DNA of 64,000 nt from Streptomyces sp. Je 1-332 (GCF_040730185.1 NZ_CP160402.1:3286001-3350000), one strand, 5' to 3'; counted from the stretch's first letter, positions 54,264 through 62,660 are shown. Translations and numbers: made by a program. The notes: generated by a model not told the origin, from the letters alone.

Positions 54264-54357
54264 ACCAGTCCGTGAACTCGACGGCCGTTCAAGGGACTTG
54301 GCGCCCGTGCCCATGAAGCTTTTCGCGCTCTGGAAGCGCGCAGGGAGGAGAGAGCTG

Positions 54358-54750
54358 ATGGCTGCCGAGGCCGACGTACTCGTCGAACTGAAACGGCTGC
54401 GGACCAGGATCCCTCAGCTCAAGGGCGCCCTGACGGCCAGCGTGGACGGCTTCGTGCTGGCGCAGGACGCGCCGGACGTCGAGCCGGAGGGTCTCTGCGC
54501 GCTCACCGCCGCGGCGCTGGGAGTGGCCCTGCGCCTCTCCGACGCGACGCATCAGGGCGGCTTCCGCGAACTGCTCATCCGTGGCGAGGGCGGCTATGTG
54601 GCGACGTACACGGCCGGGTCGTCCGCCGTGCTCACGCTGCTCGCCGAGTCCCGCGTCAACGTGGGCCGGCTGCACCTGGAGGGCCGCCGTTCCAGCGTGC
54701 TCATCGGAGAGCTGGTCGACGCCGCCGTCGAACGAGCGGAGGAAACCTGA
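54358..54750 (+). CDS. Roadblock/LC7-domain protein (130 aa)
   Basis: A compact roadblock domain: VLVELKRLRTRIPQLKGALTASVDGFVLAQDAP, then LLIRGEGGYVATYTAG and VLTLLAESRVNVGRLHLEGRR. ATG at 54358 has AGGGAGGAG at ideal spacing, so it is preferred to ATG 54313. It differs from the flanking roadblock proteins and resembles those paired with small Ras-like GTPases in streptomycete conservons, but none is encoded here. Confidence 0.75.
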   Translation: MAAEADVLVELKRLRTRIPQLKGALTASVDGFVLAQDAPDVEPEGLCALTAAALGVALRLSDATHQGGFRELLIRGEGGYVATYTAGSSAVLTLLAESRVNVGRLHLEGRRSSVLIGELVDAAVERAEET

Positions 54751-54825
54751 CCCATGTCCCCCACCACACCTTCGTCATCCCCTTCACCGCGTACGCCCAG
54801 CAGACGGAAAGGAAGTGCGAAATCC

Positions 54826-55200
54826 ATGGCCAACACAGAGACATCGCTCAAGGAAGTCACCACCTCGATCGAGGGAGTCATCGGCGCCGCCCTGGTCGAC
54901 TACACGAGCGGCATGGCCCTGGGCACCATCGGCGGCGGCAAGGACCTCGACCTGGCCGTCGCCGCGGCCGGCAACACCGACGTCGTGCGCGCCAAGCTGC
55001 GCACGATGGAACTCCTCAACCTCAAGGACGAGATCGAGGACATCCTGATCTCGCTCGGCAGCCAGTGCCATCTGATCCGGCTGATCAAGGGCCGCAACAA
55101 CAACGGCCTGTTCCTCTACGTGGCCCTGGACAAGGACCGCTCCAACCTGGCCATGGCCAGGCACCAGCTCAAACGCATCGAGGCGAACCTGGACGTCTGA
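54826..55200 (+). CDS. Roadblock/LC7-domain protein (124 aa)
   Basis: LKEVTTSIEGVIGAALVDYTSGMALGTIGGGKDLDLAVAAAG followed by LISLGSQCHLIRLIKGRNNNGLFLYVALDKDRSNLAMARHQLKRIE is a complete roadblock fold of about 120 residues. ATG at 54826 (MANTETS) is chosen over the upstream in-frame ATG 54754, whose extension is Ser/Pro low-complexity. The gene ends in a 14-bp tandem duplication (GGACGTCTGAGACC, 55191-55204 and 55205-55218) that spans the stop. A perfect palindrome follows. Confidence 0.8.
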   Translation: MANTETSLKEVTTSIEGVIGAALVDYTSGMALGTIGGGKDLDLAVAAAGNTDVVRAKLRTMELLNLKDEIEDILISLGSQCHLIRLIKGRNNNGLFLYVALDKDRSNLAMARHQLKRIEANLDV

Positions 55201-55232
55201 GACCGGACGTCTGAGACCGGACCGAGGAAGGG

Positions 55233-55260
55233 GTGGACCGGGCCCGCGGGCCCGGTCCAC
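55233..55260 (+). terminator. Perfect 28-bp palindrome after the roadblock operon
   Basis: GTGGACCGGGCCCG (55233-55246) is followed directly by its complement (55247-55260). It lies between the convergent roadblock and RpiR genes, so it may end both transcripts. Confidence 0.75.
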
Positions 55261-55276
55261 CGTGCGTCCGTCCCTC

Positions 55277-56110
55277 TCACTCCACGAAGAGCCCCCGCGC
55301 AGCCGCCCCCGCGTCGAACTCCTCCAACCGCGCCTGCGCGTCCGGCAGTCCGTCGCACATCGCCTCCAGCAGGACGCGGCCCAGCAGCATCGGGGCGCAG
55401 GCCGTGTCGAAGGCCAGGCCCGTTCCCACCGCCGCCGGGAGGAGGAGGTCGGAGTGCGCCGCCACGGGGGCGAACGCCGAGTCCGCCACCGTGACCACCG
55501 AGAGGCCCGCCCCCTGCGCGTAGGCGAGCGCGTCCACCACCTCCCGGGGGTGGCGCGGCAGCGCGAAGCACAGGAGGGCCGAGGCTCCCGCACGGACCGC
55601 CGCGTCGATCCGGTCGGCCAGCATCGTGCCGCCCTCGTCGAGGAGCCGTACGTCGGGGTGGACCTTCGCAGCGAAGTACGAGAAGCCGTACGCCTGCGAC
55701 GCGGCGGCCCGCAGGCCGAGCACGGGGAGCAGGCGCGAGGAGGCGAGGAGCCGCCCGGCGCGCTCCACCGGAGCCGGGTCGGCGAGCACCTCCGCCAGGT
55801 GCCGCAGGTTCGCGATCTCCGCCTCGACCGCCTGCTGGTACTCGTTCAGGGACGCCTCGCCCGCCGCCTCCGCGGGCGCGAGCTCCCGCAGGTGCCTGCG
55901 CAGCGCCGGATATCCGTCGAAGCCGAGCGCCACCGCGAAACGGGTCACCGACGGCTGGCTCACCCCGGCGAGATCCGCCAGTTCGACGCTGGAGAGGAAG
56001 GGGACGTCCGCCGCCCGCCGCACCATGCAGTGCGCGATGCGCCGCTGCGTGGGCGTGAGGCGGTGCCCCTCGAAGAGCACTTGCAGCCGCGCCGCAGGAC
56101 TGTCACTCAT
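55277..56110 (-). CDS. RpiR/MurR family transcriptional regulator with SIS domain (277 aa)
   Basis: Helix-turn-helix (residues 18-75): LTPTQRRIAHCMVRRAADVPFLSSVELADLAGVSQPSVTRFAVALGFDGYPALRRHL. A SIS domain follows (about 120-260) with VLGLRAAASQAYGF and FALPRHPREVVDALAYAQ, which in relatives binds phosphosugars or other acids. The ATG at 56110 overlaps the stop of the ammonia-lyase-family gene (ATGA), so the regulator is made with that enzyme. It probably controls its own operon and the divergent ABC transporter; involvement at the hutU promoter is inferred from the shared motif. Confidence 0.87.
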   Translation of the reverse strand: MSDSPAARLQVLFEGHRLTPTQRRIAHCMVRRAADVPFLSSVELADLAGVSQPSVTRFAVALGFDGYPALRRHLRELAPAEAAGEASLNEYQQAVEAEIANLRHLAEVLADPAPVERAGRLLASSRLLPVLGLRAAASQAYGFSYFAAKVHPDVRLLDEGGTMLADRIDAAVRAGASALLCFALPRHPREVVDALAYAQGAGLSVVTVADSAFAPVAAHSDLLLPAAVGTGLAFDTACAPMLLGRVLLEAMCDGLPDAQARLEEFDAGAAARGLFVE

Positions 56111-57660
56111 ACCGTTCCCCTCACAACGCCCTGACTCTCACCCAGGTTTGACCACAGCTCCGTGAACCGGTCGAGCAGCCCGGCCGCCGCCGTCACATCA
56201 TCCGTCAACGGCCGGTCGGCCAGCTCCGCGTCCAGGACCGCGTCGGCCAGTTCGAAGGCCCGGCCCACCGGCAGGTCGGGGTCAAGGCGCATGTCCCGCT
56301 GCCTCAACGCCCGCACCGCCGCGACCAGTTCACAGCCGACCACCAGGCGGTACGCCTCGCACGCCCGCAGCGTCTGGCGCGCCGCGAGCGAGGCGAAGCT
56401 GGCCTGCTCCTCGACACCGCGGGAGAGCACGGCGTGGCCGAGGGACGCGGGGGCGGAGAAGGCCCGCAGGTCGCCGAGGGCCGCGCCGGCCGCGTACTCC
56501 AGGATCATCACACCCGACGACGCCGGTTCGCCGTCCGCGAGGAAGGGGCGCAGGCGGGTGAAGCCCGGTTCGTTCAGCGTGGAGAGGCGGGACGTCGACA
56601 GGCGCGCCGCCTGGCTCACCGCGAGCCTGAAGTGGTCGAGGGACAGGGCGAGTTGGGCCAGGTAGAAGCCGCCGTGGTGGTACGCCGCCATGTCGTCCGC
56701 CGAGATCAGCGGATTCTCCGCGGCCGCGTTGATCTCCACCGTGAGCACGTCCTCCAGGGCGTCCGCCGCGTCGTGCGCGGGCCCATGGATCTGCGGCACG
56801 CAGCGCAGGCCGTACGGGTCCTGGATCCGGCCGAGCGGCGGCGTGGGGCGGTCGGGCGCGCCGAGGAGGAGCCGCATGCGCTCGGCGACCATGTACGAAC
56901 CCGCGTGCCGCCGCGCCTCGTGCACGGGCAGCGCGTACGCCTCGTACGAGCCGTCGACCGCCATCAGGGTCAGCGCCGCCACCACCTGCGTCGCCGCGAT
57001 CAGGCCGCGCAGCTCGTGCAGGGCGAGCGCGGACTGGCCGAGGGTGAGGGCGTTGCTGCTGATCAGGGCGAGGGCGTCGTTGTTGTCGAGGGGTTGCGGG
57101 TCGGGGGCCGCCCCCGCCCCCTGCCAGGGGTGCTCACCCGCGAGGGCGAGGCCCATCTGCGCGAGCGCGGCGATGTCGCCCGTGCCGACCGAGCCGAATT
57201 CGTTGACCTGGGGGTAGGCGCCCGTCTCCAGGGCCTCGCAGAGCGCCGTGACGACGGTCGGGCGCAGCCCCGCGCCGCCCGCGAGCAGTTGGTTGGCGCG
57301 GACCGCGAGCATCGCGCGCACCTGCCGCGCGGGCAGCTCCTCACCGATCGCCCCGGCGTGGCTGCGCAGCAGCCGCAGACCGTGGTCGGAGGCCGCCTCG
57401 GTGGGCACGGACTCGTTCCGGTTGGCGCCGACGCCGGTGGAGCGGCCGTAGACGCGGCCCCAGGAGGCGATCTCGCGGGCGGCGTTCCATGAGAGCTCCA
57501 CCCGCTTCATGCCGTCCGTTCCGGGTACGGGCTTTGCGGTGGATTCGGCCATACGTACGACATCTGCGACCATCAGTCCCCGGCCGTCCAGGACGACGAC
57601 CGAGTCACTGGCGTCGGTCGCCCTGGCAGGTGCCCTGTCCGCGATACGAGACGACATCAC
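56107..57660 (-). CDS. Histidine/aromatic ammonia-lyase family enzyme lacking the MIO triad (517 aa)
   Basis: Fumarase/aspartase-superfamily fold of histidine ammonia-lyase: Tyr in YGRSTGVGANR (71-81), RSHAGAIGEELP, QDPYGLRCVPQIHG (280-292) and EINAAAENPLI (309-319). The cofactor segment, normally GSVG-ASG-DLAPLA, reads GSVGTGDIAALA (156-167). It is one residue short and has no Ser to form the methylidene-imidazolone. The INGTQ region is also changed (ISSNA). So this is unlikely to be an ordinary ammonia lyase. A substrate with a better leaving group, such as trimethylamine of hercynine or ergothioneine, is plausible, as known for ergothionase. The start is GTG 57660 with GGAGG eight bases away. 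Co-translated with an RpiR regulator. Confidence 0.82.
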   Translation of the reverse strand: MMSSRIADRAPARATDASDSVVVLDGRGLMVADVVRMAESTAKPVPGTDGMKRVELSWNAAREIASWGRVYGRSTGVGANRNESVPTEAASDHGLRLLRSHAGAIGEELPARQVRAMLAVRANQLLAGGAGLRPTVVTALCEALETGAYPQVNEFGSVGTGDIAALAQMGLALAGEHPWQGAGAAPDPQPLDNNDALALISSNALTLGQSALALHELRGLIAATQVVAALTLMAVDGSYEAYALPVHEARRHAGSYMVAERMRLLLGAPDRPTPPLGRIQDPYGLRCVPQIHGPAHDAADALEDVLTVEINAAAENPLISADDMAAYHHGGFYLAQLALSLDHFRLAVSQAARLSTSRLSTLNEPGFTRLRPFLADGEPASSGVMILEYAAGAALGDLRAFSAPASLGHAVLSRGVEEQASFASLAARQTLRACEAYRLVVGCELVAAVRALRQRDMRLDPDLPVGRAFELADAVLDAELADRPLTDDVTAAAGLLDRFTELWSNLGESQGVVRGTV

Positions 57661-57742
57661 TCGTCATTCCTCCTCAACCGGGCGCTCCGTCTTGCCCTGC
57701 GACCACTCGTTGCCAGTGATTTATGCCGGGGCGTGGACAAGC

Positions 57743-57773
57743 TATTGACAATCTATTCAGTCAACGAGAACTC
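57743..57773 (+). promoter_or_regulatory. Candidate ABC-operon promoter with shared TATTGAC...TCTATTCA motif
   Basis: TTGACA (57745-57750) is a perfect -35; AACTCT (57769-57774) is a weak -10 at 18 bases. TATTGACAATCTATTCA (57743-57759) matches the hutU promoter motif apart from a 2-base spacing change and one substitution, in the same orientation relative to the downstream gene. TTGAC...GTCAA (57745-57763) also forms a dyad. Confidence 0.55.
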
Positions 57774-57808
57774 TGCATGACGATATACAGCCGGGCAAGG
57801 GACTCCTC

Positions 57809-58906
57809 ATGATCCAATTCGATACGGTCCACAAGCGCTTCCCGAACGGCACGACCGCGGTCCACGACCTGACCCTCGAGATGCCGGAAGGGGGCGTGAC
57901 CGTCCTCGTCGGATCTTCCGGTTGCGGCAAGACGACGACGCTCCGCATGATCAACCGCATGGTCGATCCGACCTCCGGGACGATCAAGGTCGGCGGCAAG
58001 GACGTCCTGGAGCAGGACGCCGCCGAGCTGCGCCGCTCCATCGGTTACGTGATCCAGCAGTCCGGACTCTTCCCGCACCGCACGGTCCTGGACAACATCG
58101 CGACCGTGCCGCTGCTGCTCGGCTGGGGCCGCAGGAAGGCGCGGGCGCGGGCGGCGGAGCTCCTGGAGACGGTCGGCCTCACCGCCGACGCCGGGAAGCG
58201 TTACCCGCACCAGCTCTCCGGCGGCCAGCAGCAGCGCGTCGGCGTGGCGCGTGCGCTCGCCGCCGACCCGCCGGTGCTCCTGATGGACGAGCCGTTCGGC
58301 GCGGTCGACCCCGTGGTGCGCACCCAGCTCCAGGACGAACTCCTGCGCCTCCAGCGGGAGTTGAACAAGACCATCGTCTTCGTCACGCACGACATCGACG
58401 AGGCGGTCCGGCTCGGTGACCGCATAGCCGTCTTCCGCACCGGCGGCCACCTCGTGCAGTGCGCGAGCCCCGCCGAGCTCCTGGCCCGCCCCGCGGACGA
58501 CTTCGTCGCGGACTTCCTGGGCGCGGAGCGCGGCCTGAAGCTGCTCTCCCTGACGACCATCGCGGAGGTCCCGCAGGCCCCGGCCCCGGAGGGCGGCGTG
58601 TGGACGCTGCGGCTGGACGCGGCGGGGGCGCCGGTTGCCTGGCGGCACAAGGACGGCGACGCGGCGGACGTCCCCGTACGCCCCCTGCGGGACGCGGACT
58701 CGCTGCTCTCGGCACTGAACGAGTCCATAGCCGCCCCCAGCGGCCTGGTCGCCCGCGTCGACGCGACGGGCACCCTGACGGGCGTGACATCACGGGACGA
58801 GATCCACGAGCACGCGGGGCAGGTGCACACCGGCGCGAGCGCGGCGGTCGCGGCCTCCGACGCGGTGGACGCGGCCACGGTCGGCGCAAGCAAGGCTGAC
58901 TCATGA
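57809..58906 (+). CDS. ABC transporter ATP-binding protein, glycine betaine/quaternary amine type (365 aa)
   Basis: OpuCA/ProV-like ATPase. Walker A is VGSSGCGKTTTLR, Q-loop VIQQSGLFPHRTV, signature QLSGGQQQRVGVARAL, Walker B VLLMDEPFGAVDP, and H-loop VFVTHDID. About 110 residues follow the ATPase core, in the position of the CBS domains of OpuCA but poorly conserved. The start is ATG at 57809. It is first of a four- or five-gene import operon, with the next start overlapping its stop. Divergent from the ammonia-lyase-family gene. Confidence 0.9.
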   Translation: MIQFDTVHKRFPNGTTAVHDLTLEMPEGGVTVLVGSSGCGKTTTLRMINRMVDPTSGTIKVGGKDVLEQDAAELRRSIGYVIQQSGLFPHRTVLDNIATVPLLLGWGRRKARARAAELLETVGLTADAGKRYPHQLSGGQQQRVGVARALAADPPVLLMDEPFGAVDPVVRTQLQDELLRLQRELNKTIVFVTHDIDEAVRLGDRIAVFRTGGHLVQCASPAELLARPADDFVADFLGAERGLKLLSLTTIAEVPQAPAPEGGVWTLRLDAAGAPVAWRHKDGDAADVPVRPLRDADSLLSALNESIAAPSGLVARVDATGTLTGVTSRDEIHEHAGQVHTGASAAVAASDAVDAATVGASKADS

Positions 58907-59550
58907 CCGTTGACTGGTCGTGGATAGCCGACCACACCGACGACCTCACCACCCTCACCCTCTCCCACCTCCAGGCCGCCCTCACCTCCGTACTCCTCGG
59001 CCTGCTCATCTCGCTCCCCCTGGCCGTCATCGCCCACCGCGTGCGCCCCCTGCGCGGGCTGCTCCTCGGCCTGTCGAACGTCCTGTTCACCATCCCGTCC
59101 ATCGCGATCTTCGTGCTGCTCCTGCCGGTCAGCGGGCTCACCCGCACCACCACCGTCATCGGTCTGACGATCTACACACTCGTCGTGCTCCTGCGGAACA
59201 CCGTCGAGGGTCTGGACTCCGTACCCGCCAAGACGAAGGAAGCCGCGAAGGCCATGGGCACCCGGCCCCTTCGCACCCTGCTCACCGTCGAACTCCCCCT
59301 CGCGCTCCCGGTGATCATGGCGGGCGTACGGATCGCGACGGTCATGGCGATCTCCCTCGTATCCGTCGCGACCTACATCGGCGACGGCGGTCTCGGCCAG
59401 CTCTTCACGGACGGGTTCCAGCGCAACTTCCCCACCCCCGTCATCGTCGGCGTGGTCCTGACCCTGCTGCTCGCGCTCGTCGCGGACGCGCTGCTGGTCA
59501 CCCTCCAGTACGTCCTGACTCCCTGGACCCGCCGCAAGAGGAGCGCGTGA
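58903..59550 (+). CDS. ABC transporter permease, betaine/OpuC type (215 aa)
   Basis: About six membrane helices with the permease coupling motif EAAKAMGTRPLRTLLTVELPLALPVIMAGVRIA. TIPSIAIFVLLLP in the second half is typical of OpuCB/OpuCD. The ATG at 58903 overlaps the ATPase stop (ATGA). It forms a heterodimeric channel with the next gene product. Confidence 0.9.
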   Translation: MTVDWSWIADHTDDLTTLTLSHLQAALTSVLLGLLISLPLAVIAHRVRPLRGLLLGLSNVLFTIPSIAIFVLLLPVSGLTRTTTVIGLTIYTLVVLLRNTVEGLDSVPAKTKEAAKAMGTRPLRTLLTVELPLALPVIMAGVRIATVMAISLVSVATYIGDGGLGQLFTDGFQRNFPTPVIVGVVLTLLLALVADALLVTLQYVLTPWTRRKRSA

Positions 59551-59551
59551 C

Positions 59552-60223
59552 ATGTACGAACTCTTCAAGAACCTCGGCGCCTGGCTGGTCAGCGGCGAGC
59601 AGTGGGCAGGCCCCGACGGCATCGGGCACCGCCTCCTGGAACACCTCCAGTACTCGCTGCTCGCGACCCTGATCGCCGCCGCGATCGCGTTGCCGCTCGG
59701 GCTGCTCATCGGGCACACCGGACGCGGCGCCTTCGTCGCCATCAACCTCTCCAGCTTCGGGCGCGCGCTGCCCACGGTCGGCCTGGTCGTGCTGGTGTTC
59801 CTCGCCAGCGGCCTGTCCATGTGGCCCGTCTACATCGCCCTCGTGGCGCTCGCCGTCCCCTCCATCGTCACCAACACCTACGCCGGGATGACCGCCGTCG
59901 ATCCCGAGGTGCGGGACGCGGCACGCGGCCAGGGCATGCGCTGGTACCAGGTCCTCCTCCAGGTCGAACTGCCCCTCGCGATGCCGCTGATCATGACCGG
60001 GCTGCGGCTCGCGCTCATCCAGGTCGTCGCGACGGCCACCATCGCCGCGTACGTCTCCTTCGGCGGGCTCGGCCGGTACGTCTTCGACGGGCTCGCCCAG
60101 CGCGACCTCGTGCAGGTGCTCGGCGGCGCCGTGCTCGTCGCGGTCGTCGCCGTCGTCCTCGATCTCGCGCTCTCCGCACTGCAGCGCGCCCTCTTCCGCC
60201 ACCGCCCCGCCAAGTCGGCCTAG
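59552..60223 (+). CDS. ABC transporter permease, betaine/OpuC type (223 aa)
   Basis: Second permease: six helices, with DAARGQGMRWYQVLLQVELPLAMPLIMTGLRLALIQVVATATIAAYVSFGGLG containing the coupling EAA loop. It is paralogous to the preceding permease. The ATG at 59552 is one base after the previous stop codon. It faces the lipoprotein gene that follows. Confidence 0.9.
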   Translation: MYELFKNLGAWLVSGEQWAGPDGIGHRLLEHLQYSLLATLIAAAIALPLGLLIGHTGRGAFVAINLSSFGRALPTVGLVVLVFLASGLSMWPVYIALVALAVPSIVTNTYAGMTAVDPEVRDAARGQGMRWYQVLLQVELPLAMPLIMTGLRLALIQVVATATIAAYVSFGGLGRYVFDGLAQRDLVQVLGGAVLVAVVAVVLDLALSALQRALFRHRPAKSA

Positions 60224-60234
60224 GAGCACACCAG

Positions 60235-61179
60235 ATGGCCCCCATCAACCGCAGGACCGCTCTCGGCGGGCTCTTCGCCGCCGCATCCGTCCCCGCGCTC
60301 GCCGCGTGCAGCGGCGGCATCACCTCCCTCGACGGGGGAGGTTCCGGCGGCGGAGGCGGTGGCTCCAGCAAGAACGGCGTCACCATCGGCACCGCCAACT
60401 TCACCGAGAACCAGGTGCTCGGCTACCTCTACGCCGCCGCCTTGGAGGCGGAAGGCGTGAAGACGACCGTCCGCCCCAACCTCGGCACCCGCGAGATCCT
60501 CATCCCCGCGCTCAAGGGCGGCGACATCGACCTCCTGCCCGAGTACCAGGGCGCGCTCCTGCACTACCTCGACACCAAGGCGAAGGCCACCGAGGAGGGC
60601 GAGATGCAGAACGCCCTCGCCATGGTCCTGCCGCGCGGCCTGCAGATCCTGCCCTACGGCAAGGCCGAGGACTCCGACGCCTTCGTCGTCACCCGGGAGA
60701 CCGCCGACAGGTACGGCCTCAAGACGCTCGGGGACCTCGCGAAGCACAACGGCAAGCTCGTCATCGGCGCCGCCCCGGAGGTCAAGAAGCGCCAGGTGGG
60801 CTCGGTGGGCCTCAAGGACGTGTACGGCGTGGAGTTCAAGGAGTTCAAGTCCCTTGATTCCTCCGGGCCGTTGGTGAAGGGCGCCCTGAAGAAGGGCGAC
60901 GTCGACGTGGCGAACCTCTTCACCACCGACACGGACATCATCGCCGAGAAGTGGGTCGTGCTCACCGACCCCAAGAACCTGATCCCCGGCCAGCACATCG
61001 TCCCGCTCGTCGCCGACCGCAAGGCCGACTCGACGGTCCGCAAGGCGCTCGGACGCCTGGGCAACGCCCTGACGACCAAGGACCTCACCGAACTCAACCG
61101 CCTGGTGGACAAGGACAAGAAGGACCCCGAGGACGTCGCGGACGACTGGGCGGCGAAGCACGGGATCACCAAGAAGTAG
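60235..61179 (+). CDS. Substrate-binding lipoprotein of the betaine-type ABC transporter (314 aa)
   Basis: A lipoprotein signal with twin-Arg-like INRRTAL start and lipobox LAAC near residue 24, then a Gly/Ser linker. The binding domain is of the OpuAC/OpuCC type: VTIGTANFTENQVLGYLYAAALEAEG and NLGTREILIPALKGGDIDLLPEYQGALL. Such proteins bind quaternary ammonium compounds (glycine betaine, choline, carnitine), and related ones bind ergothioneine. In context a trimethylated histidine is an attractive ligand. ATG at 60235 has AGGAG nine bases before. Confidence 0.88.
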   Translation: MAPINRRTALGGLFAAASVPALAACSGGITSLDGGGSGGGGGGSSKNGVTIGTANFTENQVLGYLYAAALEAEGVKTTVRPNLGTREILIPALKGGDIDLLPEYQGALLHYLDTKAKATEEGEMQNALAMVLPRGLQILPYGKAEDSDAFVVTRETADRYGLKTLGDLAKHNGKLVIGAAPEVKKRQVGSVGLKDVYGVEFKEFKSLDSSGPLVKGALKKGDVDVANLFTTDTDIIAEKWVVLTDPKNLIPGQHIVPLVADRKADSTVRKALGRLGNALTTKDLTELNRLVDKDKKDPEDVADDWAAKHGITKK

Positions 61180-61225
61180 CCCACGCAAGAGGTAGCTCGT
61201 ACAGCAGCAGGGAGTTCACCGGATC

Positions 61226-62650
61226 ATGGCAGACACTCTCGTGGAGCGGCGCTCCATCGACGTCGTCCCCGACGACGAACGGCACGGCACCGCGTTCAGC
61301 CAGTTCACGCTCTGGCTCGGCGCCAACCTCCAGATCACCGCGGTCGTCACCGGCGCGCTCGCCGTCGTCTTCGGCGGCGACGTGGTGTGGTCGGTGGTCG
61401 GCCTCCTGCTGGGCAACCTGCTCGGCGGCGCCGTGATGGCCCTGCACTCCGCGCAGGGCCCGAAGCTCGGCCTGCCGCAGATGATCCAGTCCCGCGCCCA
61501 GTTCGGGGTGCGCGGCGCCGTCGTACCGCTCCTGCTCGTCATCCTCATGTACGTCGGCTTCTTCGCCAGCGGCAGCGTCCTCGCGGGGCAGGCCACGGCT
61601 CAGCTCACGCACACGAACGACACCACCGGCATCATCGTCTTCGCGGTGATCACCGCGGTGGTGGCGGCCGTCGGCTACCGCGTGATCCATGTCCTCGGCC
61701 GGGTGGCGAGCGTGATCTGCGCGCTCGCCTTCATCTACCTGGGCATCCGACTCCTGGACCGCGTGGACCTCTCGGCGCTCCTGAACGACGCGCACTTCGA
61801 CCTGCCGATGTTCCTGCTCGCCGTCTCCCTCTCGGCGTCCTGGCAGCTCGCCTTCGGGCCGTACGTCGCGGACTACTCCCGCTATCTGCCGCGTACGACG
61901 TCGGGGCGGGCCACCTTCTGGTGGACCCTGTCCGGGTCGGCGCTCGGCTCGCAGTGGTCGATGACGTTCGGCGTGCTCGTCGCGGCGAGCGCGGGCGACG
62001 CGTTCCTCGACAACCAGGTCGGATACGTGGTCGGCCTGGGCGGCACGGGCCTGATCGCGTCCTTCCTGTACTTCGTGATCGCCCTCGGCAAGCTGACGAT
62101 CAACGTGCTCAACACCTACGGCGGCTTCATGTCGATGGTGACCAGCATCAGCGGATTCCGGGGCCAGAAGGTCCTCTCGCCACGCGGCAGGGCGGCGTAC
62201 ATCACCCTGATCATGATCGCGGGCACGGTGGTGGCGCTGCTCGGCAAGGACAGCTTCCTGACGTCCTTCAAGGACTTCCTGCTGTTCCTGCTGACGTTCT
62301 TCACGCCGTGGTCGGCGATCAACCTGGTCGACTACTACCTGATCTCCAAGGAGCGCTACGACATCCCGGCGCTCTCGGACCCCCACGGCCGCTACGGCGC
62401 CTGGCGCTGGGACGCGCTGACGGTCTACGGAGTGGGTCTCCTCGCCCAGCTGCCCTTCCTCGTGACGCACTTCTACACCGGCCCGCTGGTGGAACCGCTC
62501 GGCGGCGCCGACATCTCGTGGATCGTGGGCCTTGTCGTCCCGGCGGCCCTGTACTGGCTGCTCGCCCGCCGCGACACGTCGCACATCCCCTCGCAGCGGC
62601 AGGAAGAAAGGGGGGATAGCCCCACTGTCAGGCCGACGCCGGCTGCGTAA
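61226..62650 (+). CDS. NCS1-family cytosine/purine/hydantoin-type permease (474 aa)
   Basis: About 12 membrane helices with the NCS1 pattern: LWLGANLQITAVVTGALA, GPKLGLPQMIQSRAQFGVRG, PYVADYSRYLPRTTSGR. Members carry nucleobases, hydantoins, allantoin or thiamine precursors. It follows the ABC lipoprotein gene by 46 bases on the same strand, so it is probably part of the operon. It may move an imidazole or hydantoin intermediate or substrate. The start is ATG at 61226. Confidence 0.87.
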   Translation: MADTLVERRSIDVVPDDERHGTAFSQFTLWLGANLQITAVVTGALAVVFGGDVVWSVVGLLLGNLLGGAVMALHSAQGPKLGLPQMIQSRAQFGVRGAVVPLLLVILMYVGFFASGSVLAGQATAQLTHTNDTTGIIVFAVITAVVAAVGYRVIHVLGRVASVICALAFIYLGIRLLDRVDLSALLNDAHFDLPMFLLAVSLSASWQLAFGPYVADYSRYLPRTTSGRATFWWTLSGSALGSQWSMTFGVLVAASAGDAFLDNQVGYVVGLGGTGLIASFLYFVIALGKLTINVLNTYGGFMSMVTSISGFRGQKVLSPRGRAAYITLIMIAGTVVALLGKDSFLTSFKDFLLFLLTFFTPWSAINLVDYYLISKERYDIPALSDPHGRYGAWRWDALTVYGVGLLAQLPFLVTHFYTGPLVEPLGGADISWIVGLVVPAALYWLLARRDTSHIPSQRQEERGDSPTVRPTPAA

Positions 62651-62660
62651 CGTAAAAACC

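Noticed and set aside
56107..57660. Annotation as ordinary hutH (histidine ammonia-lyase)
   Set aside because: The MIO-forming Ala-Ser-Gly is missing, and the gene is not in the hutU-hutF operon; family membership is kept but not the symbol.
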